Shown: positions 44,136-53,641 of the stretch, piece after piece
Layout of the letters: every line of letters begins with the position of its first letter
Numbering within the stretch: position 1 is the stretch's first letter
DNA from: Sphingomonas sanxanigenens DSM 19645 = NX02
Lineage (GTDB): Bacteria; Pseudomonadota; Alphaproteobacteria; Sphingomonadales; Sphingomonadaceae
Length of the DNA: 64,000 bases
Assembly: GCF_000512205.2 (NCBI RefSeq)
Contig: NZ_CP006644.1
Coordinates: 1,302,001-1,366,000 of the forward strand
Direction of reading: 5' to 3'
Made by a program: the position numbers and the translations under genes
Notes under the pieces: model-generated
What the model saw: the letters and a program-made list of their open reading frames with translations, nothing else
What the model was told of the DNA's origin: nothing
Database searches by the model: none

Positions 44136-46436
44136 CTACCAGCGGTAGCGCAGCGATCCGATCACCGTGCGTGCGGCGCCGAAATAGCAGCTGTTGTTGA
44201 ACGGGCAGGCGCTGATATGCGTCTTGTCGAACAGGTTGGCGGCGTTGACCGCGAGGTCGAAGCCGGCGAGCGCGGGGGTGGCGCGGCCGAGATCATAGCC
44301 GAGCAGCGCGTCGACGAGGATGAAGCCGTCGGTGTGGAAGCGGGTGAAGGTGGCGGCGCCGTTGACCACCGCATAGGTGGTCGTGCCGTCGGACCCGCCT
44401 ACATAGCGCGCGCCGGCGCCCAGGCGCAGGCCGCCGAGCGGCCCGGCGATGCGATCGCCCTTGCCGAGATCCCAGGAGAGGAAGCCGGAGGCGGCCCATT
44501 CGGGCGTGCCGAGCTGGCGGGTGCCGGTGGTGGTGGGGGTGATGCCCGCGGCGGGGGTGCCCCGGGTGATGATCGCGTCGGTATAGCTGCCCGCGACGAT
44601 CACATCGACGCCGGTCGTGATTTCACCGCGGCCCTCGATCTCGACGCCGCGCACGCGCACCTCGCCGATCTGGATCTGCGCATTGGCGGGGATGCCGCCG
44701 CTGCCGGCGTTGGGATCGCCCACCGGCACCTTCTGGCGGCGCAGGTCGTAGACCGAGGCGGTGAACAGCGCGTTCAGCCCGCGCGGCTGGAATTTGAGGC
44801 CGGCTTCATATTGGCGGCCGGTCACCGGATCGAAGGGCGTGCCGTCGAAGGTCGCGCCCGCCTGCGGCTCGAAAGATTCGGCGTAGCTGACATAGGGGGC
44901 GAGGCCGATCGCGGTCTCGTAAAGCCCGCCCAGCCGCATCGTGAACGCGCCCTGGCTGAGCTGCGCGGCGGTGTCGTTGCGCTTGTTGACGGTGGTCTGG
45001 TCGTACCAGTCGTAACGGCCGCTGGCGATGAGCTGGAGGCGGCCGATCGCGACCTGATCCTGCAGATAGACGCCCACCTGATCGCGCTTCTGATCATTGT
45101 TGACGTAGCCGGCGCTCAGCACGGTCAGGTCGGTGCTGGGCAAGGTGCCGCCATAGGTGGGCGCGAACAGGCTGAGATTGGGGATGCTGGTCAGCGGGTT
45201 GCCGGTCTGCCCGGTGTTGAACTGCTGCACATTCTCACCGACGATGTTCTGATAATCGATGCCGGCGAGCAGATTGTGCCTGAGCGGGCCGGTCTCGAAC
45301 CTGGCGTTGAGATGATTGTCGAGCGTCAGCGTGTCGAAATCCTCGTCGGCGCCGCCGCCGCCGCGGATGATCGTCGAATAGTCGCTGTTGCGGCTGGCGC
45401 CGGTGCCGGTCGTCGCGAAGCCGCCGACATAGAGCTGGCGGTAGGACAGCCTGTTGTTCTGGAAGCGGAAATTGCTGCGGAAGGTGAGATGCTGGTTGAA
45501 ATCGTGGCGGAAGAAGGCCGCGATCGACTTCGCCTTGTGGTCGTAGCGCTCATAGCCGGGATCGCCGGTGTTGATGTCGCGCGGCAATTCACCGAACGGA
45601 TTGGGTAGCACCGATCCGAACGCGGGCACCCCCGAATAGCCGCCGCCCGAAGGCGAGCGCTGGTAGGTCGCGAGCAATGTCAGGCTGGTGTCCGGCCCCG
45701 GTGCGAAGGTGAGCGAGGGGCTGATGTGCCAGCGTTCGCTGAACGTGCCCTCGGTCAGCCCGTCCGCCTTCTGCCAGCCGCCGACGACGCGGGCGAGCAG
45801 GCGGCCGTCGCCGTCGAGCGGCTGGTTGACGTCCGCCACCGCGCGCAGCGCGTCGAAATTGCCCGCCTGGAGCTCGATCCGGCCGAACGCCTCCGCCTCG
45901 GGCAGCTTGCTGGAGAGGTTGACGAGCCCGCCCGGCGTGGAATTGCCGTAGAGCACCGATGCGGGGCCCTTGACGATGTCCAGCCGGTCGATGCGGTTGA
46001 AATCGATCTGCGGGGTGGAATAGGGGCCGGCGATCAGCCGCATGCCATCCAGATAGACGCCCGGCGCGAAGCCGCGCAGGATGAGCTGGTCGTAGCGCGT
46101 GACCATGCCGCCGCGCTGGTTCGCGGCGACACCGGCGACATAGCCGACCGCCTGGTTGATCGACTGGACGTTGCGCAGCTCCATCTCGCGGCTGTCGATC
46201 ACGGTGATGCTCTGGGGGGTCTCGATCAGCGGCGTATCGGTCTTGGTGCCGGTGCCGGTGCCGCGTTCCTTGACGCCGGTGACGACGATCGCGGCGTCCC
46301 GCCCCGCCGCGTCCCCGTCCGCCGGCGCGTCCGCGGCGAGCGCGGGGGCGGAGAGGGGGAGGGCGGCCAGCGCCATCGCCAGCGCACGACGCGACAGCCG
46401 CGCCGGCAGCCGCCGGCATCCCGTTGATCCAGTCAT
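44136..46436 (-). CDS. TonB-dependent siderophore receptor
   Basis: 766 residues. Signal peptide LSRRALAMALAALPLSAPAL AAD, then a plug domain with a TonB-box-like AIVVTGVKERG and the plug text TPQSITVIDSREMELRN, IDRLDIVKGPASVLYGNSTP GG. The rest is a 22-strand beta-barrel ending in the outer-membrane C-terminus VIGSLRYRW. The plug style (SITVID...VKGPASVLYG...PGG) is that of ferric-siderophore receptors of the FhuA/FoxA type. Transported ligand is unknown. An inverted-repeat operator lies just upstream, in keeping with iron regulation. Confidence 0.93.
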   Translation of the reverse strand: MTGSTGCRRLPARLSRRALAMALAALPLSAPALAADAPADGDAAGRDAAIVVTGVKERGTGTGTKTDTPLIETPQSITVIDSREMELRNVQSINQAVGYVAGVAANQRGGMVTRYDQLILRGFAPGVYLDGMRLIAGPYSTPQIDFNRIDRLDIVKGPASVLYGNSTPGGLVNLSSKLPEAEAFGRIELQAGNFDALRAVADVNQPLDGDGRLLARVVGGWQKADGLTEGTFSERWHISPSLTFAPGPDTSLTLLATYQRSPSGGGYSGVPAFGSVLPNPFGELPRDINTGDPGYERYDHKAKSIAAFFRHDFNQHLTFRSNFRFQNNRLSYRQLYVGGFATTGTGASRNSDYSTIIRGGGGADEDFDTLTLDNHLNARFETGPLRHNLLAGIDYQNIVGENVQQFNTGQTGNPLTSIPNLSLFAPTYGGTLPSTDLTVLSAGYVNNDQKRDQVGVYLQDQVAIGRLQLIASGRYDWYDQTTVNKRNDTAAQLSQGAFTMRLGGLYETAIGLAPYVSYAESFEPQAGATFDGTPFDPVTGRQYEAGLKFQPRGLNALFTASVYDLRRQKVPVGDPNAGSGGIPANAQIQIGEVRVRGVEIEGRGEITTGVDVIVAGSYTDAIITRGTPAAGITPTTTGTRQLGTPEWAASGFLSWDLGKGDRIAGPLGGLRLGAGARYVGGSDGTTTYAVVNGAATFTRFHTDGFILVDALLGYDLGRATPALAGFDLAVNAANLFDKTHISACPFNNSCYFGAARTVIGSLRYRW

Positions 46437-46449
46437 ATTTGCCCCATTT

Positions 46450-46470
46450 TATTGCTAAAGACTCGCAATA
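46450..46470. promoter_or_regulatory. Inverted-repeat operator upstream of the TonB receptor
   Basis: TATTGC-n9-GCAATA (46450-46470) is a perfect 6-bp inverted repeat 14 bp before the receptor start. The TTGC/GCAA halves are in the style of Fur-family sites in Alphaproteobacteria. Iron-responsive repression is plausible but unproven. Confidence 0.4.
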
Positions 46471-46603
46471 CCCGTTAGTGCGGCGGCGATGGGGTTGCAA
46501 TGGCCATCGCGCATAGCTTGCCGTGCCGTCGTGACGCGGGGGGGGGCGATCGAATCATGCAGTTCCGGTTGCGCGCCCTTTCGCCTGCGGGTAAGCGCGG
46601 CGC

Positions 46604-47002
46604 ATGGGCATATTGGCTAACATCTTCACCTGGTGGAACGGCGCCACCTTCGGCACCTGGCTCAACACGCGGATGACCGGCTCGCGGGTCGGTGAGGATG
46701 CGCTGGGCAATGTCTATTTCGAGGCGAGCAAGCCCGGTCCGATCGGCAACCGCCGCCGCTGGGTGATGTATGCCGGCGCGAACGACGCCAGCCGCGTGCC
46801 GCCCGAATGGCATGGCTGGCTGCACAACACCCATGATGACGTGCCGGAACAGGCGCTGCCGCCGCGCCGCGCGTTCGAGAAGCCCGCCACGGCGAACCTC
46901 ACCGGTTCCGTCGCCGCCTACCGCCCCGCCGGCGCGTTCGGTGCGGGGGATCGTCGCGCCGCTGCGACGGGGGACTATGAGGCATGGACGCCCGACGCCT
47001 GA
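46604..47002 (+). CDS. NDUFA12-family NADH:ubiquinone oxidoreductase accessory subunit
   Basis: 132 residues, MGILANIFTWWNGATFGTWL. The conserved WWNGATFGT, RVGEDALGNVYFEASKP and RRRWVMYAGANDASRVPPEW HGWLHN are typical of the NDUFA12/B17.2 supernumerary subunit that alphaproteobacterial complex I shares with mitochondria. It sits on the matrix-side arm. The downstream DUF2155 gene overlaps its last 19 bp, a common neighbour pair in Alphaproteobacteria. Confidence 0.95.
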   Translation: MGILANIFTWWNGATFGTWLNTRMTGSRVGEDALGNVYFEASKPGPIGNRRRWVMYAGANDASRVPPEWHGWLHNTHDDVPEQALPPRRAFEKPATANLTGSVAAYRPAGAFGAGDRRAAATGDYEAWTPDA

Positions 47003-47685
47003 TCGTGCGCCGCGTCGCCATCGCAGCCGCGGCCGCCGGGCTGGGCATCGCTGCCTGGCAAGGCGCGGTAGCGCTCCAGGACGATAATGGCGCCGCTGCG
47101 GGCTCGACCGCGGCGGACGACGCCGTAGCCGCCGGCAATGCGTCCGTCACCGCGCCGCCGACCGTGATCGAGGTCAAGGAAACGCCGAAGGCCGGCGATT
47201 CCAGGGCGCCGCAGGCGACGCCGATGGCGCAGCGCGAGGCGGTGATCGGCTTCCTCAACAAGCGCAACGGCCTGTCGCGCGAGGTCAAGCTCAAGCCGGG
47301 CCAGGCAGTGCGGATCGGCGATGCGGTGATCCGCCTGCGCGCGTGCGAGAAGACCGCGCCGTGGGAGCCCGAGCAGCTGACCGGCGCCTTCGTCCAGCTC
47401 GACGTCCATGGCAGCGACGAAAAGTGGCGCCGCGTCTTCTCGGGCTGGCTCTACAAGGAATCGCCGTCGCTCAACATGGTCCAGCACCCGATCTACGATG
47501 TCTGGTCCAAGAGCTGCACGATGAGCTTCCCCGAGGCGGGGCCGGACACGCTGGTGGTCCGCGAGGGATCGGGCAGCGCCTCGAGCGCGAAGAAGTCGGG
47601 CACGGCCGCCGCCGCACCTGCGGCACCCGCCGCCGAGCCGTCGCCGGCACCCCCGCCCAGCGCCGAATCGAGCAACGACACATAG
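46984..47685 (+). CDS. Exported DUF2155-domain protein
   Basis: 233 residues. An N-terminal hydrophobic segment ([17 protein letters not shown]) acts as a signal or anchor. A low-complexity Ala-rich linker leads to the DUF2155 domain: [20 protein letters not shown], then [30 protein letters not shown]. The two Cys and the FSGWMF-like core are family features. Function is unknown; the envelope is likely. The Ala/Pro-rich tail (47590-47685) is read opposite the 3' end of aat, so the two genes overlap tail to tail by 193 bp. Confidence 0.88.
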   Translation: MDARRLIVRRVAIAAAAAGLGIAAWQGAVALQDDNGAAAGSTAADDAVAAGNASVTAPPTVIEVKETPKAGDSRAPQATPMAQREAVIGFLNKRNGLSREVKLKPGQAVRIGDAVIRLRACEKTAPWEPEQLTGAFVQLDVHGSDEKWRRVFSGWLYKESPSLNMVQHPIYDVWSKSCTMSFPEAGPDTLVVREGSGSASSAKKSGTAAAAPAAPAAEPSPAPPPSAESSNDT

Positions 47686-48227
47686 GTCTCCCGCGTCACC
47701 TCGATCGCGCCCAGGCTGGCGAGGTGATCGGTGATGAACTGGCAGTCGAGCAGCGTGAAGCCGCCCGCGCGCAGCCGCGCGACGAGGTGCGCGAGCGCGA
47801 CCTTCGAGGCGTCCCGCGCGCGGCTGAACATGCTCTCGCCGAAAAAGGCGCCGCCCAGCGCGATGCCATAGAGCCCGCCCGCCAGCCGCCCGTCGAGCCA
47901 CGCCTCCACCGAGTGGGCATGGCCGCGCCGGTGCAGGGTCAGGCAGGCATCCTCGATCTGGCGGTTGATCCACGTCTTGGGCCGGTCCGGCCGCGCCTCC
48001 GCACAGGCGGCGATCACCTCCGCAAAGGCGGTATCCACCGTCACCACGAACCGCCCGGACCGGATCGTCTTGGCCAGCGAGCGCGAGAGGTGGAATCCGT
48101 CGAGCGGCAGAATGCCGCGGCGGTGCGGCTCCACCCAGAACACTTCGCCCGCGTCCCGGCTGTCCGACATCGGGAACACGCCGGCCGCATAGGCACGAAG
48201 CAGCAGGTTGACGTCGAGCGAAAGCAT
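47493..48227 (-). CDS. aat: Leucyl/phenylalanyl-tRNA--protein transferase
   Basis: 244 residues. Family segments [78 protein letters not shown] and [18 protein letters not shown] are complete. It adds Leu or Phe to N-degron proteins for ClpS/ClpAP. After [14 protein letters not shown] comes an Ala/Gly-rich spacer, then a family-like end [19 protein letters not shown]. Both the core and this tail are needed for aat, so the 3' part really does overlap the DUF2155 gene on the other strand. Confidence 0.93.
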   Translation of the reverse strand: MLSLDVNLLLRAYAAGVFPMSDSRDAGEVFWVEPHRRGILPLDGFHLSRSLAKTIRSGRFVVTVDTAFAEVIAACAEARPDRPKTWINRQIEDACLTLHRRGHAHSVEAWLDGRLAGGLYGIALGGAFFGESMFSRARDASKVALAHLVARLRAGGFTLLDCQFITDHLASLGAIEVTRETYVSLLDSALGGGAGDGSAAGAAGAAAAVPDFFALEALPDPSRTTSVSGPASGKLIVQLLDQTS

Positions 48228-48325
48228 CGGTGCCCGCGATCATGCGTCGGCGCGCGACGGGGATCAATCAAGAAAGGCCGCTTGCGCGCGCCGCGGCATG
48301 GGCAGGCGGCATCGCGCCGCGACCT

Positions 48326-48703
48326 TCAGTCGCCGTGCGGCGGCAGCGGCTCCGCGCGCAGCATCGCGCGCAGTTCGGCGAGCGCGGGGCCGTCGGCGGC
48401 GCGCATCATCTCCGCTTCCATCATGCGATAGGCGGCAAGCGCACGGCGGCCCTCGTCGGTCAGCCGCGCGCCGCGCTCCCGCCCGCCGCCCGACAGCGTC
48501 TCGACCAGCTTTTCGGTGAAGCAGCGGTTCATCGAGTCGACCAGCAGCCACGTCCGCCGGTAGCTCATCCCCAGCCTGCGGCCGGCACCCGAGATCGAGC
48601 CCTCGCCGTCGATCGCCTCGAGCAGCACGGCCTTGCCCGGCCCGATCGCGAACTCGTCGCCGCAGACGAGCTGCGCCTTCACCTTGAGGTTGCCGAGGAT
48701 CAT
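48326..48703 (-). CDS. ModE-like winged-helix DNA-binding protein
   Basis: 125 residues, MILGNLKVKAQLVCGDEFAI. Segment GPGKAVLLEAIDGEGSISGA GRRLGMSYRRTWLLVDSMNR is the N-terminal winged helix of the molybdate regulator ModE, including MSYRRTW. The C-terminal molybdate-binding (Mop) domains are missing, as in short ModE-N proteins. Its ATG overlaps the stop of the ParA-like gene (ATGA), so the two are coupled. Its target and ligand are unknown; no molybdate genes are near. Confidence 0.82.
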   Translation of the reverse strand: MILGNLKVKAQLVCGDEFAIGPGKAVLLEAIDGEGSISGAGRRLGMSYRRTWLLVDSMNRCFTEKLVETLSGGGRERGARLTDEGRRALAAYRMMEAEMMRAADGPALAELRAMLRAEPLPPHGD

Positions 48704-49437
48704 GCGGCGGCTTGCGCGAGCCGCTTCTCGACGCCGCGCCACAGGGTGGAGAAAGCGAGCGCCGCCGGGCTCTTGGCGGCGAAGGTCGCCACCGGCGCGC
48801 GCTCGATCGCCATCTGCTCGACCGCGCTGGCATAGGGGATCGCCGGCCAGCCCGGATTCTCCGCCAGCGCCTCGCGATGCAGGGTCCGGCGCTTGTCGAC
48901 CATCGCGTAGATCGGCTGGATCGGCGGCATGCGGCCGCTCTGCTGGTTGAGATAGGCGACGACGTCGTCGAGCGTCCGCCGCGAGAGCGGGGAGGGGATG
49001 ACGGGCGCCAGGATGATGTCCGCCGCGCGCATCACCTGCTCGCTGGTTTCGGTCAGCCCCGGCGGGCAATCGAGGATGATGCGGTCATAATCCTTGTGCA
49101 GCGTTTCGAGCAGCTTGGTCAGCCGCTTCTTCTTGCCCATGTCGTGGAACAGCAGGTCGAGCCCGCGCAGCGAGATGTCGGCGGCGAGCAGGTCGAGCCG
49201 CGGGATCGCGGTCGGCCGGATCAGCTTTTCCGGCTCGACATCCCTGGAGAAGACCGATTGCGCCTGCGCCTTGGGCGTCTTGCCGTCAGCGAGCAGGAAG
49301 CTGGCGCCGCCCTGCGGATCGAGATCCCACAGCAATGTGCGGCGCGCGGACTGGGTGGCCGAGGACCAGGCGAGATTCACCGCGAGCGTGGTTTTGCCGA
49401 CACCGCCCTTGAGACTGTAGACCGCGATGGTTGCCAA
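48700..49437 (-). CDS. ParA-family ATPase
   Basis: 245 residues. Deviant Walker A is KGGVGKTT with the signature Lys, then DLDPQGGASFLLADGKTPKA and Walker B-like DRIILDCPPGLTETSEQVMR AAD. MinD/ParA proteins act as dimeric ATP switches on DNA or membrane. No parB gene or parS-like site is adjacent and the chromosome is not near an origin by any sign here, so it is an orphan ParA paired with a ModE-like DNA-binding protein. The pairing suggests the small regulator supplies DNA contact, which is inference. Confidence 0.88.
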   Translation of the reverse strand: MATIAVYSLKGGVGKTTLAVNLAWSSATQSARRTLLWDLDPQGGASFLLADGKTPKAQAQSVFSRDVEPEKLIRPTAIPRLDLLAADISLRGLDLLFHDMGKKKRLTKLLETLHKDYDRIILDCPPGLTETSEQVMRAADIILAPVIPSPLSRRTLDDVVAYLNQQSGRMPPIQPIYAMVDKRRTLHREALAENPGWPAIPYASAVEQMAIERAPVATFAAKSPAALAFSTLWRGVEKRLAQAAA

Positions 49438-49523
49438 TGATCCTCTGCCCTTGTCGTTTCGTGGATGCCAAGGCTATCGCGGGAGGGAGGGGGGAGGCAA
49501 GGCGGGAGCGCCAATATCCACCC

Positions 49524-49655
49524 TTCCGTTCGCCCCGAGCGAAGTCGAGGGGTGGTTCGAGCGCAGCCGAGAACCGGGACACGCTCGGAGTGTGGCCCAA
49601 CCCGCCGTCTCGGCTTCGCTCGACGGCCCCCTCGACTTCGCTCGGGGCGAACGGA
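49524..49655. repeat. Perfect 29-bp inverted repeat, sphingomonad palindrome family
   Basis: Arms 49524-49552 and 49627-49655 are exact inverted copies; the outer part of the left arm reads TTCCGTTCGCCCCGAGCGA. A second inner pair (TTCGAGCGCAGCCGAGA and TCTCGGCTTCGCTCGA) nests inside. A related element occurs at 54821-54978. Confidence 0.88.
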
Positions 49656-49712
49656 AAGGGGGCGGCAAGGGGTGAGGGGGCGGTGTTGAAGCTTAGAGCC
49701 TCATATAAGACC

Positions 49713-49827
49713 CGTTCGTCCTGAGTAGGGACTGAGCCCGGCGAAGGCCCGTATCGAAGGGCCAGGCGCGGAGCCGGCCCTTCGATATGCCAATTCGACA
49801 AGCTCAATGGCTACTCAGGGCGAACGG
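49713..49827. repeat. Second palindromic repeat unit in the same spacer
   Basis: CGTTCGTCCTGAGTAG (49713-49728) pairs with CTACTCAGGGCGAACG (49811-49826) and an inner CGTATCGAAGGGCC pairs with GGCCCTTCGATATG. Together with the previous repeat it fills most of the 49438-49874 gap, which has no gene. Confidence 0.75.
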
Positions 49828-49874
49828 TTCTGATTTAAGCTCATCGCTTGCGTTCTTCGAGGAGGGCGTGCCCC

Positions 49875-50219
49875 TCAGAGGATCTCGTGGATCTTGTCCA
49901 CCGGCCGGCACAGCCGCACGCCCTTCTCCGTCTCCACCAGCGGGCGTTCGATCAGCACCGGTTCCGCCACCATCGCGGCCAGCACCCTGGCGTCGTCGGC
50001 GCTGGTCAGCCCGCGGTCCGCCGCGTCGGTGTTGCGCATGCGCAGCCCGTCGCGCGGGGCCATGCCGGCGTCGCGATAGAGCTGCGCCAGCTTATCGGCG
50101 GTCGGCGGCGTCTTGAGATACTGGATCACCTCGACCTCGACGCCCGCGGTGGCCTTGAGGATGTCGAGCGCCTTGCGCGACGTCGAGCAATTCGGGTTGT
50201 GCCAGATCGTGGCCTTCAT
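49875..50219 (-). CDS. arsC: Glutaredoxin-dependent arsenate reductase (ArsC)
   Basis: 114 residues, [20 protein letters not shown] with the catalytic Cys in HNPNCSTSR. Conserved [20 protein letters not shown] and the Arg residues in PVLIERPLV are typical of the ArsC/Spx-like glutaredoxin-coupled family. It reduces arsenate to arsenite. No ars efflux or regulator gene adjoins. Its ATG overlaps the accC stop, so it is at the end of the aroQ-accB-accC transcript. Confidence 0.88.
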   Translation of the reverse strand: MKATIWHNPNCSTSRKALDILKATAGVEVEVIQYLKTPPTADKLAQLYRDAGMAPRDGLRMRNTDAADRGLTSADDARVLAAMVAEPVLIERPLVETEKGVRLCRPVDKIHEIL

Positions 50220-51568
50220 TCGCCGCCCTCGGCCTGCAGCCATTCCTCCAGCCACTTGATCGTATAGTCGCCCGACTGGAAATCGGGCGCGTCGAGCAGC
50301 TTCTGGTGCAGCGGGATCGTCGTCTTCACGCCGTCGATCACGAACTCCTCCAGCGCGCGGCGCAGGCGGCGCAGCGCGCCCTGGCGCGTCGTGCCGTAGA
50401 CGATCAGCTTGGCGATCATCGAGTCGTAATAGGGCGGGATGCGGTAGCCGGCGTAGAGGCCGCTATCGACGCGCACATTCATGCCGCCCGGGGCATGATA
50501 GTTGGTCACCGTGCCCGGCGAGGGCGCGAAGGTGCGCGGATCCTCGGCATTGATGCGGCATTCGATCGCATGGCCGCGGAACACCACATCTTCCTGACGC
50601 AAGGTCAGCGGATGGCCCTCGGCGATGCGGATCTGTTCGCGGACGAGATCGAGGCCGGTGATCGCCTCGGTCACCGGATGCTCCACCTGCAGGCGGGTGT
50701 TCATCTCGATGAAGTAGAATTTGCCGTCCTCGTAGAGGAACTCGATCGTGCCGGCGCCGCGATAGCCCATGTCGGCCATCGCCCGGGCGACGAGCCCGCC
50801 CATTTCCTCGCGCACCTCGGCCGAGATGACGGGCGAGGGGGCTTCCTCGAGCACCTTCTGGTGGCGGCGCTGCAGCGAACAGTCGCGCTCGCCGAGATGG
50901 ATGGCGTTGCCCTTGCCGTCACCGAAGATCTGGAACTCGATGTGGCGCGGGTTGCCGAGATATTTTTCCATGTAGACGGTGGCATCGCCGAACGCCGCCT
51001 TCGCCTCGCTGCCGGCCTGCGCCATCTGCGTTTCGAGCTGGTCCTCGCTCTGCACCACCTTCATGCCGCGGCCGCCACCGCCCGACGCCGCCTTGATCAG
51101 CACCGGATAGCCGATCTCGCGGGCGAGCGCCTTGGCTTCGGCGAGGTCGCCGATCGCGCCGTCCGACCCCGGAACCAGCGGCAGGCCGAGCGCGCCGGCG
51201 GAGCGCTTGGCCTCCACCTTGTCGCCCATCGTGCGGATATGCTCGGGCTTGGGCCCGATCCAGATGATCTGGTGCTGCTCCACGATCTCCGCGAAGCGCG
51301 CATTCTCGCTGAGGAAGCCATAGCCCGGATGGATCGCATCCGCCTGGCTGATCTCGGCGGCCGAGATGATGTTCGGGATGTTCAGATAGGATTCGCCGGC
51401 GGGCGGGGGGCCGATGCAGATCGCCTCGTCCGCCAGCCGCACGTGCATCGCGTCCGCATCGGCGGTCGAATGCACGGCGACGGTGCGGATGCCCATCTCG
51501 TGCGCGGCGCGGTGGATTCGCAACGCGATCTCACCGCGGTTGGCGATGAGGATCTTCTGGATCGTCAT
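50216..51568 (-). CDS. accC: Acetyl-CoA carboxylase, biotin carboxylase subunit
   Basis: 450 residues, [23 protein letters not shown]-grasp features include [53 protein letters not shown] and [20 protein letters not shown]. With no biotinyl domain of its own it carboxylates biotin on AccB, encoded 9 bp upstream. First committed step of fatty acid synthesis together with AccA and AccD, which lie elsewhere. Confidence 0.97.
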   Translation of the reverse strand: MTIQKILIANRGEIALRIHRAAHEMGIRTVAVHSTADADAMHVRLADEAICIGPPPAGESYLNIPNIISAAEISQADAIHPGYGFLSENARFAEIVEQHQIIWIGPKPEHIRTMGDKVEAKRSAGALGLPLVPGSDGAIGDLAEAKALAREIGYPVLIKAASGGGGRGMKVVQSEDQLETQMAQAGSEAKAAFGDATVYMEKYLGNPRHIEFQIFGDGKGNAIHLGERDCSLQRRHQKVLEEAPSPVISAEVREEMGGLVARAMADMGYRGAGTIEFLYEDGKFYFIEMNTRLQVEHPVTEAITGLDLVREQIRIAEGHPLTLRQEDVVFRGHAIECRINAEDPRTFAPSPGTVTNYHAPGGMNVRVDSGLYAGYRIPPYYDSMIAKLIVYGTTRQGALRRLRRALEEFVIDGVKTTIPLHQKLLDAPDFQSGDYTIKWLEEWLQAEGGE

Positions 51569-51577
51569 GGCGCCCGC

Positions 51578-52048
51578 TTACTCGACCACGACGAGCGGCT
51601 GGTCGAATTCGACCGGCTGGCCGTTATCGACGAACACCGCGGTCACGGTGCCGGCGCGCGGGCTCTGGATCGGGTTCATCACCTTCATCGCCTCGACGAT
51701 CAGCAGCGTCTGGCCGGCGGTGACCTTGGTGCCGACCGCGATGAACGGCGCCGCACCCGGCTCGGCCGCCAGATAGGCGGTGCCGACCATCGGCGACTTC
51801 ACCGTGCCGGGATGTTCGGCCGGGGATGCCGGGGCCGCGGCAGCAGCGGTTGCCGCCGGCGCTGCGGGCGCGGACGGCGCATAGTGCGGAACCGCGGCGG
51901 CGGTGACGTTTACGGTACGGGCGACACGGATCTTGCGCTCGCCGTCCTGGACCTCGATCTCGGTCAACTGCGTCTGGTCGAGCAGCTCGGCGAGCTGGCG
52001 CACAAGCGCCGCATCAACCTGCATGGCTCCACTGTTTTCCTGGCTCAT
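51578..52048 (-). CDS. accB: Acetyl-CoA carboxylase, biotin carboxyl carrier protein
   Basis: 156 residues, [26 protein letters not shown] precedes the ATG. An N-terminal helix ([29 protein letters not shown]), an Ala/Pro-rich linker and a C-terminal biotinyl domain with the lysine in [10 protein letters not shown] are as expected of AccB. Co-transcribed with accC. Confidence 0.97.
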   Translation of the reverse strand: MSQENSGAMQVDAALVRQLAELLDQTQLTEIEVQDGERKIRVARTVNVTAAAVPHYAPSAPAAPAATAAAAAPASPAEHPGTVKSPMVGTAYLAAEPGAAPFIAVGTKVTAGQTLLIVEAMKVMNPIQSPRAGTVTAVFVDNGQPVEFDQPLVVVE

Positions 52049-52084
52049 TCGACCCTCGGTTGTTCGGATAAGCGGCGCGCCATG

Positions 52085-52546
52085 TCAGAGACTCGCCGCC
52101 GCGTCCAGCGCAAGCAGATAGGAAAGCGCGCCGAACCCCGCGATCGTCCCCTTCGCGGCGCGGCCGACGAAGCTGACATGACGGAAGGATTCGCGCGCGT
52201 GCGGATTGGAAAGATGCACCTCGATCACCGGCACGGCGATGCTCTTGATCGCATCGTGCAACGCGATCGAGGTGTGCGTGTAGCCGCCGGGGTTGAGGAT
52301 GACCGCCCTGGCGCCCCGCGCACCGGCTTCGTGCAGCCAGTCGATCAGATGGCCCTCATGGTTGGACTGGCGCATGTCGATCTCGATGCCGAGTTCGCGG
52401 CCACGGTCTTCCAGCCGGCCGGCGATATCGTCCAGCGTGTCGTGGCCGTAGATGTCCGGTTCGCGCAGCCCCAGCAGGTTGAGATTGGGGCCGTTCAGCA
52501 CGTAGATGGTGGAATTCTGGGTCGCCGACGGATCAGACAAGGGCAT
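52085..52546 (-). CDS. aroQ: Type II 3-dehydroquinate dehydratase
   Basis: 153 residues from [20 protein letters not shown]. Core motifs [17 protein letters not shown] (catalytic Tyr), [35 protein letters not shown] and [17 protein letters not shown] (catalytic His) fit type II DHQase. It makes 3-dehydroshikimate in the shikimate pathway. It lies directly upstream of accB, an arrangement common in Alphaproteobacteria. A TTG further upstream is in frame but unlikely. Confidence 0.95.
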   Translation of the reverse strand: MPLSDPSATQNSTIYVLNGPNLNLLGLREPDIYGHDTLDDIAGRLEDRGRELGIEIDMRQSNHEGHLIDWLHEAGARGARAVILNPGGYTHTSIALHDAIKSIAVPVIEVHLSNPHARESFRHVSFVGRAAKGTIAGFGALSYLLALDAAASL

Positions 52547-52636
52547 CGAGCCTTTCGGTTGCGGTCGCACGGATGCGGTCCCTATATGCGCGGCAACGCT
52601 TTTCCCCAAATGTTTCGCGCACGGAGTGAAGGATCA

Positions 52637-53641
52637 ATGCCCAGCGCCGACACCGTATCGATCACCCTGAACGGCGAGCAGCGCCGCGTAGCGGGCGGCA
52701 TTTCGCTCGCCGCGCTCGCGGCCGAACTCGGTTTCGATCCGGCGAAGATCGCGGTCGAGCGCAACCTCGAGGTCGTGCCGCGCTCGACGCTGGGCGCCGT
52801 GCCGGTGGCGGACGGCGATTCGCTGGAGATCGTCCACTTCGTCGGCGGCGGCGATCATGGCGCGGCGGTGGACGAGGATCGCTGGTCGGTCGCCGGCCAC
52901 AGCTTCCGCTCGCGGCTGATCGTCGGCACCGGCAAATACAAGGACTTCGCGCAGAACGCCGCCGCGGTCGAGGCGTCGGGCGCCGAGATCGTCACGGTCG
53001 CGGTGCGCCGGGTCAACGTCAGCGATCCCAAGGCGCCGATGCTGACCGATTATATCGATCCCCGGAAGATCACCTACCTGCCCAATACCGCCGGCTGCTT
53101 CACCGGCGACGAGGCGGTGCGGACCTTGCGGCTGGCGCGCGAGGCCGGGGGCTGGGATCTGGTGAAGCTGGAAGTGCTCGGCGAGGCGCGCACGCTCTAT
53201 CCCGACATGGTCGAAACGCTGCGCGCCACCGAGATACTGGCCAGGGAAGGCTTCAAGCCGATGGTCTATTGCGTCGACGATCCGATCGCCGCCAAGCGGC
53301 TGGAGGATGCCGGCGCGGTCGCGATCATGCCGCTGGGCGCGCCGATCGGCTCCGGCCTCGGCATCCAGAACCTCGTCACGATCAGGCTGATCGTCGAGGG
53401 CGCAAAGGTGCCGGTGCTGGTCGATGCCGGCGTCGGCCAGGCATCCGACGCGGCGGTGGCGATGGAACTGGGCTGTGACGGCGTGCTGATGAACACCGCG
53501 ATCGCCGAAGCGCAGGATCCGATCATGATGGCGGCGGCGATGAAGGCGGCGGTGGAGGCCGGGCGGCTTTCCTACCGCGCCGGCCGGATGGGCAAGCGGC
53601 GCTACGCCGATCCGTCGAGCCCGCTCGCAGGCCTGATCTGA
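52637..53641 (+). CDS. thiG: ThiS-ThiG fusion: sulfur carrier plus thiazole synthase
   Basis: 334 residues. Residues 1-75 resemble ThiS, the ubiquitin-like sulfur carrier: [27 protein letters not shown] and [19 protein letters not shown], with GlyGly at the expected end. The ThiG TIM barrel starts near [26 protein letters not shown] and includes [45 protein letters not shown] (Schiff-base Lys in VKLEVL) and [17 protein letters not shown]. It makes the thiamin thiazole phosphate. In a fusion the ThiS tail is not free, which alters the usual thiocarboxylate step. Confidence 0.92.
   Translation: MPSADTVSITLNGEQRRVAGGISLAALAAELGFDPAKIAVERNLEVVPRSTLGAVPVADGDSLEIVHFVGGGDHGAAVDEDRWSVAGHSFRSRLIVGTGKYKDFAQNAAAVEASGAEIVTVAVRRVNVSDPKAPMLTDYIDPRKITYLPNTAGCFTGDEAVRTLRLAREAGGWDLVKLEVLGEARTLYPDMVETLRATEILAREGFKPMVYCVDDPIAAKRLEDAGAVAIMPLGAPIGSGLGIQNLVTIRLIVEGAKVPVLVDAGVGQASDAAVAMELGCDGVLMNTAIAEAQDPIMMAAAMKAAVEAGRLSYRAGRMGKRRYADPSSPLAGLI

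Noticed and set aside
48700-49437. Chromosomal parABS origin region
   Set aside because: No parB and no parS-like 16-bp palindromes nearby; other origin genes are missing.
50306-52636. Long plus-strand frame through accC, accB and aroQ into thiG
   Set aside because: It merely reads antisense to three certain genes before entering the true ThiS-ThiG start at 52637.
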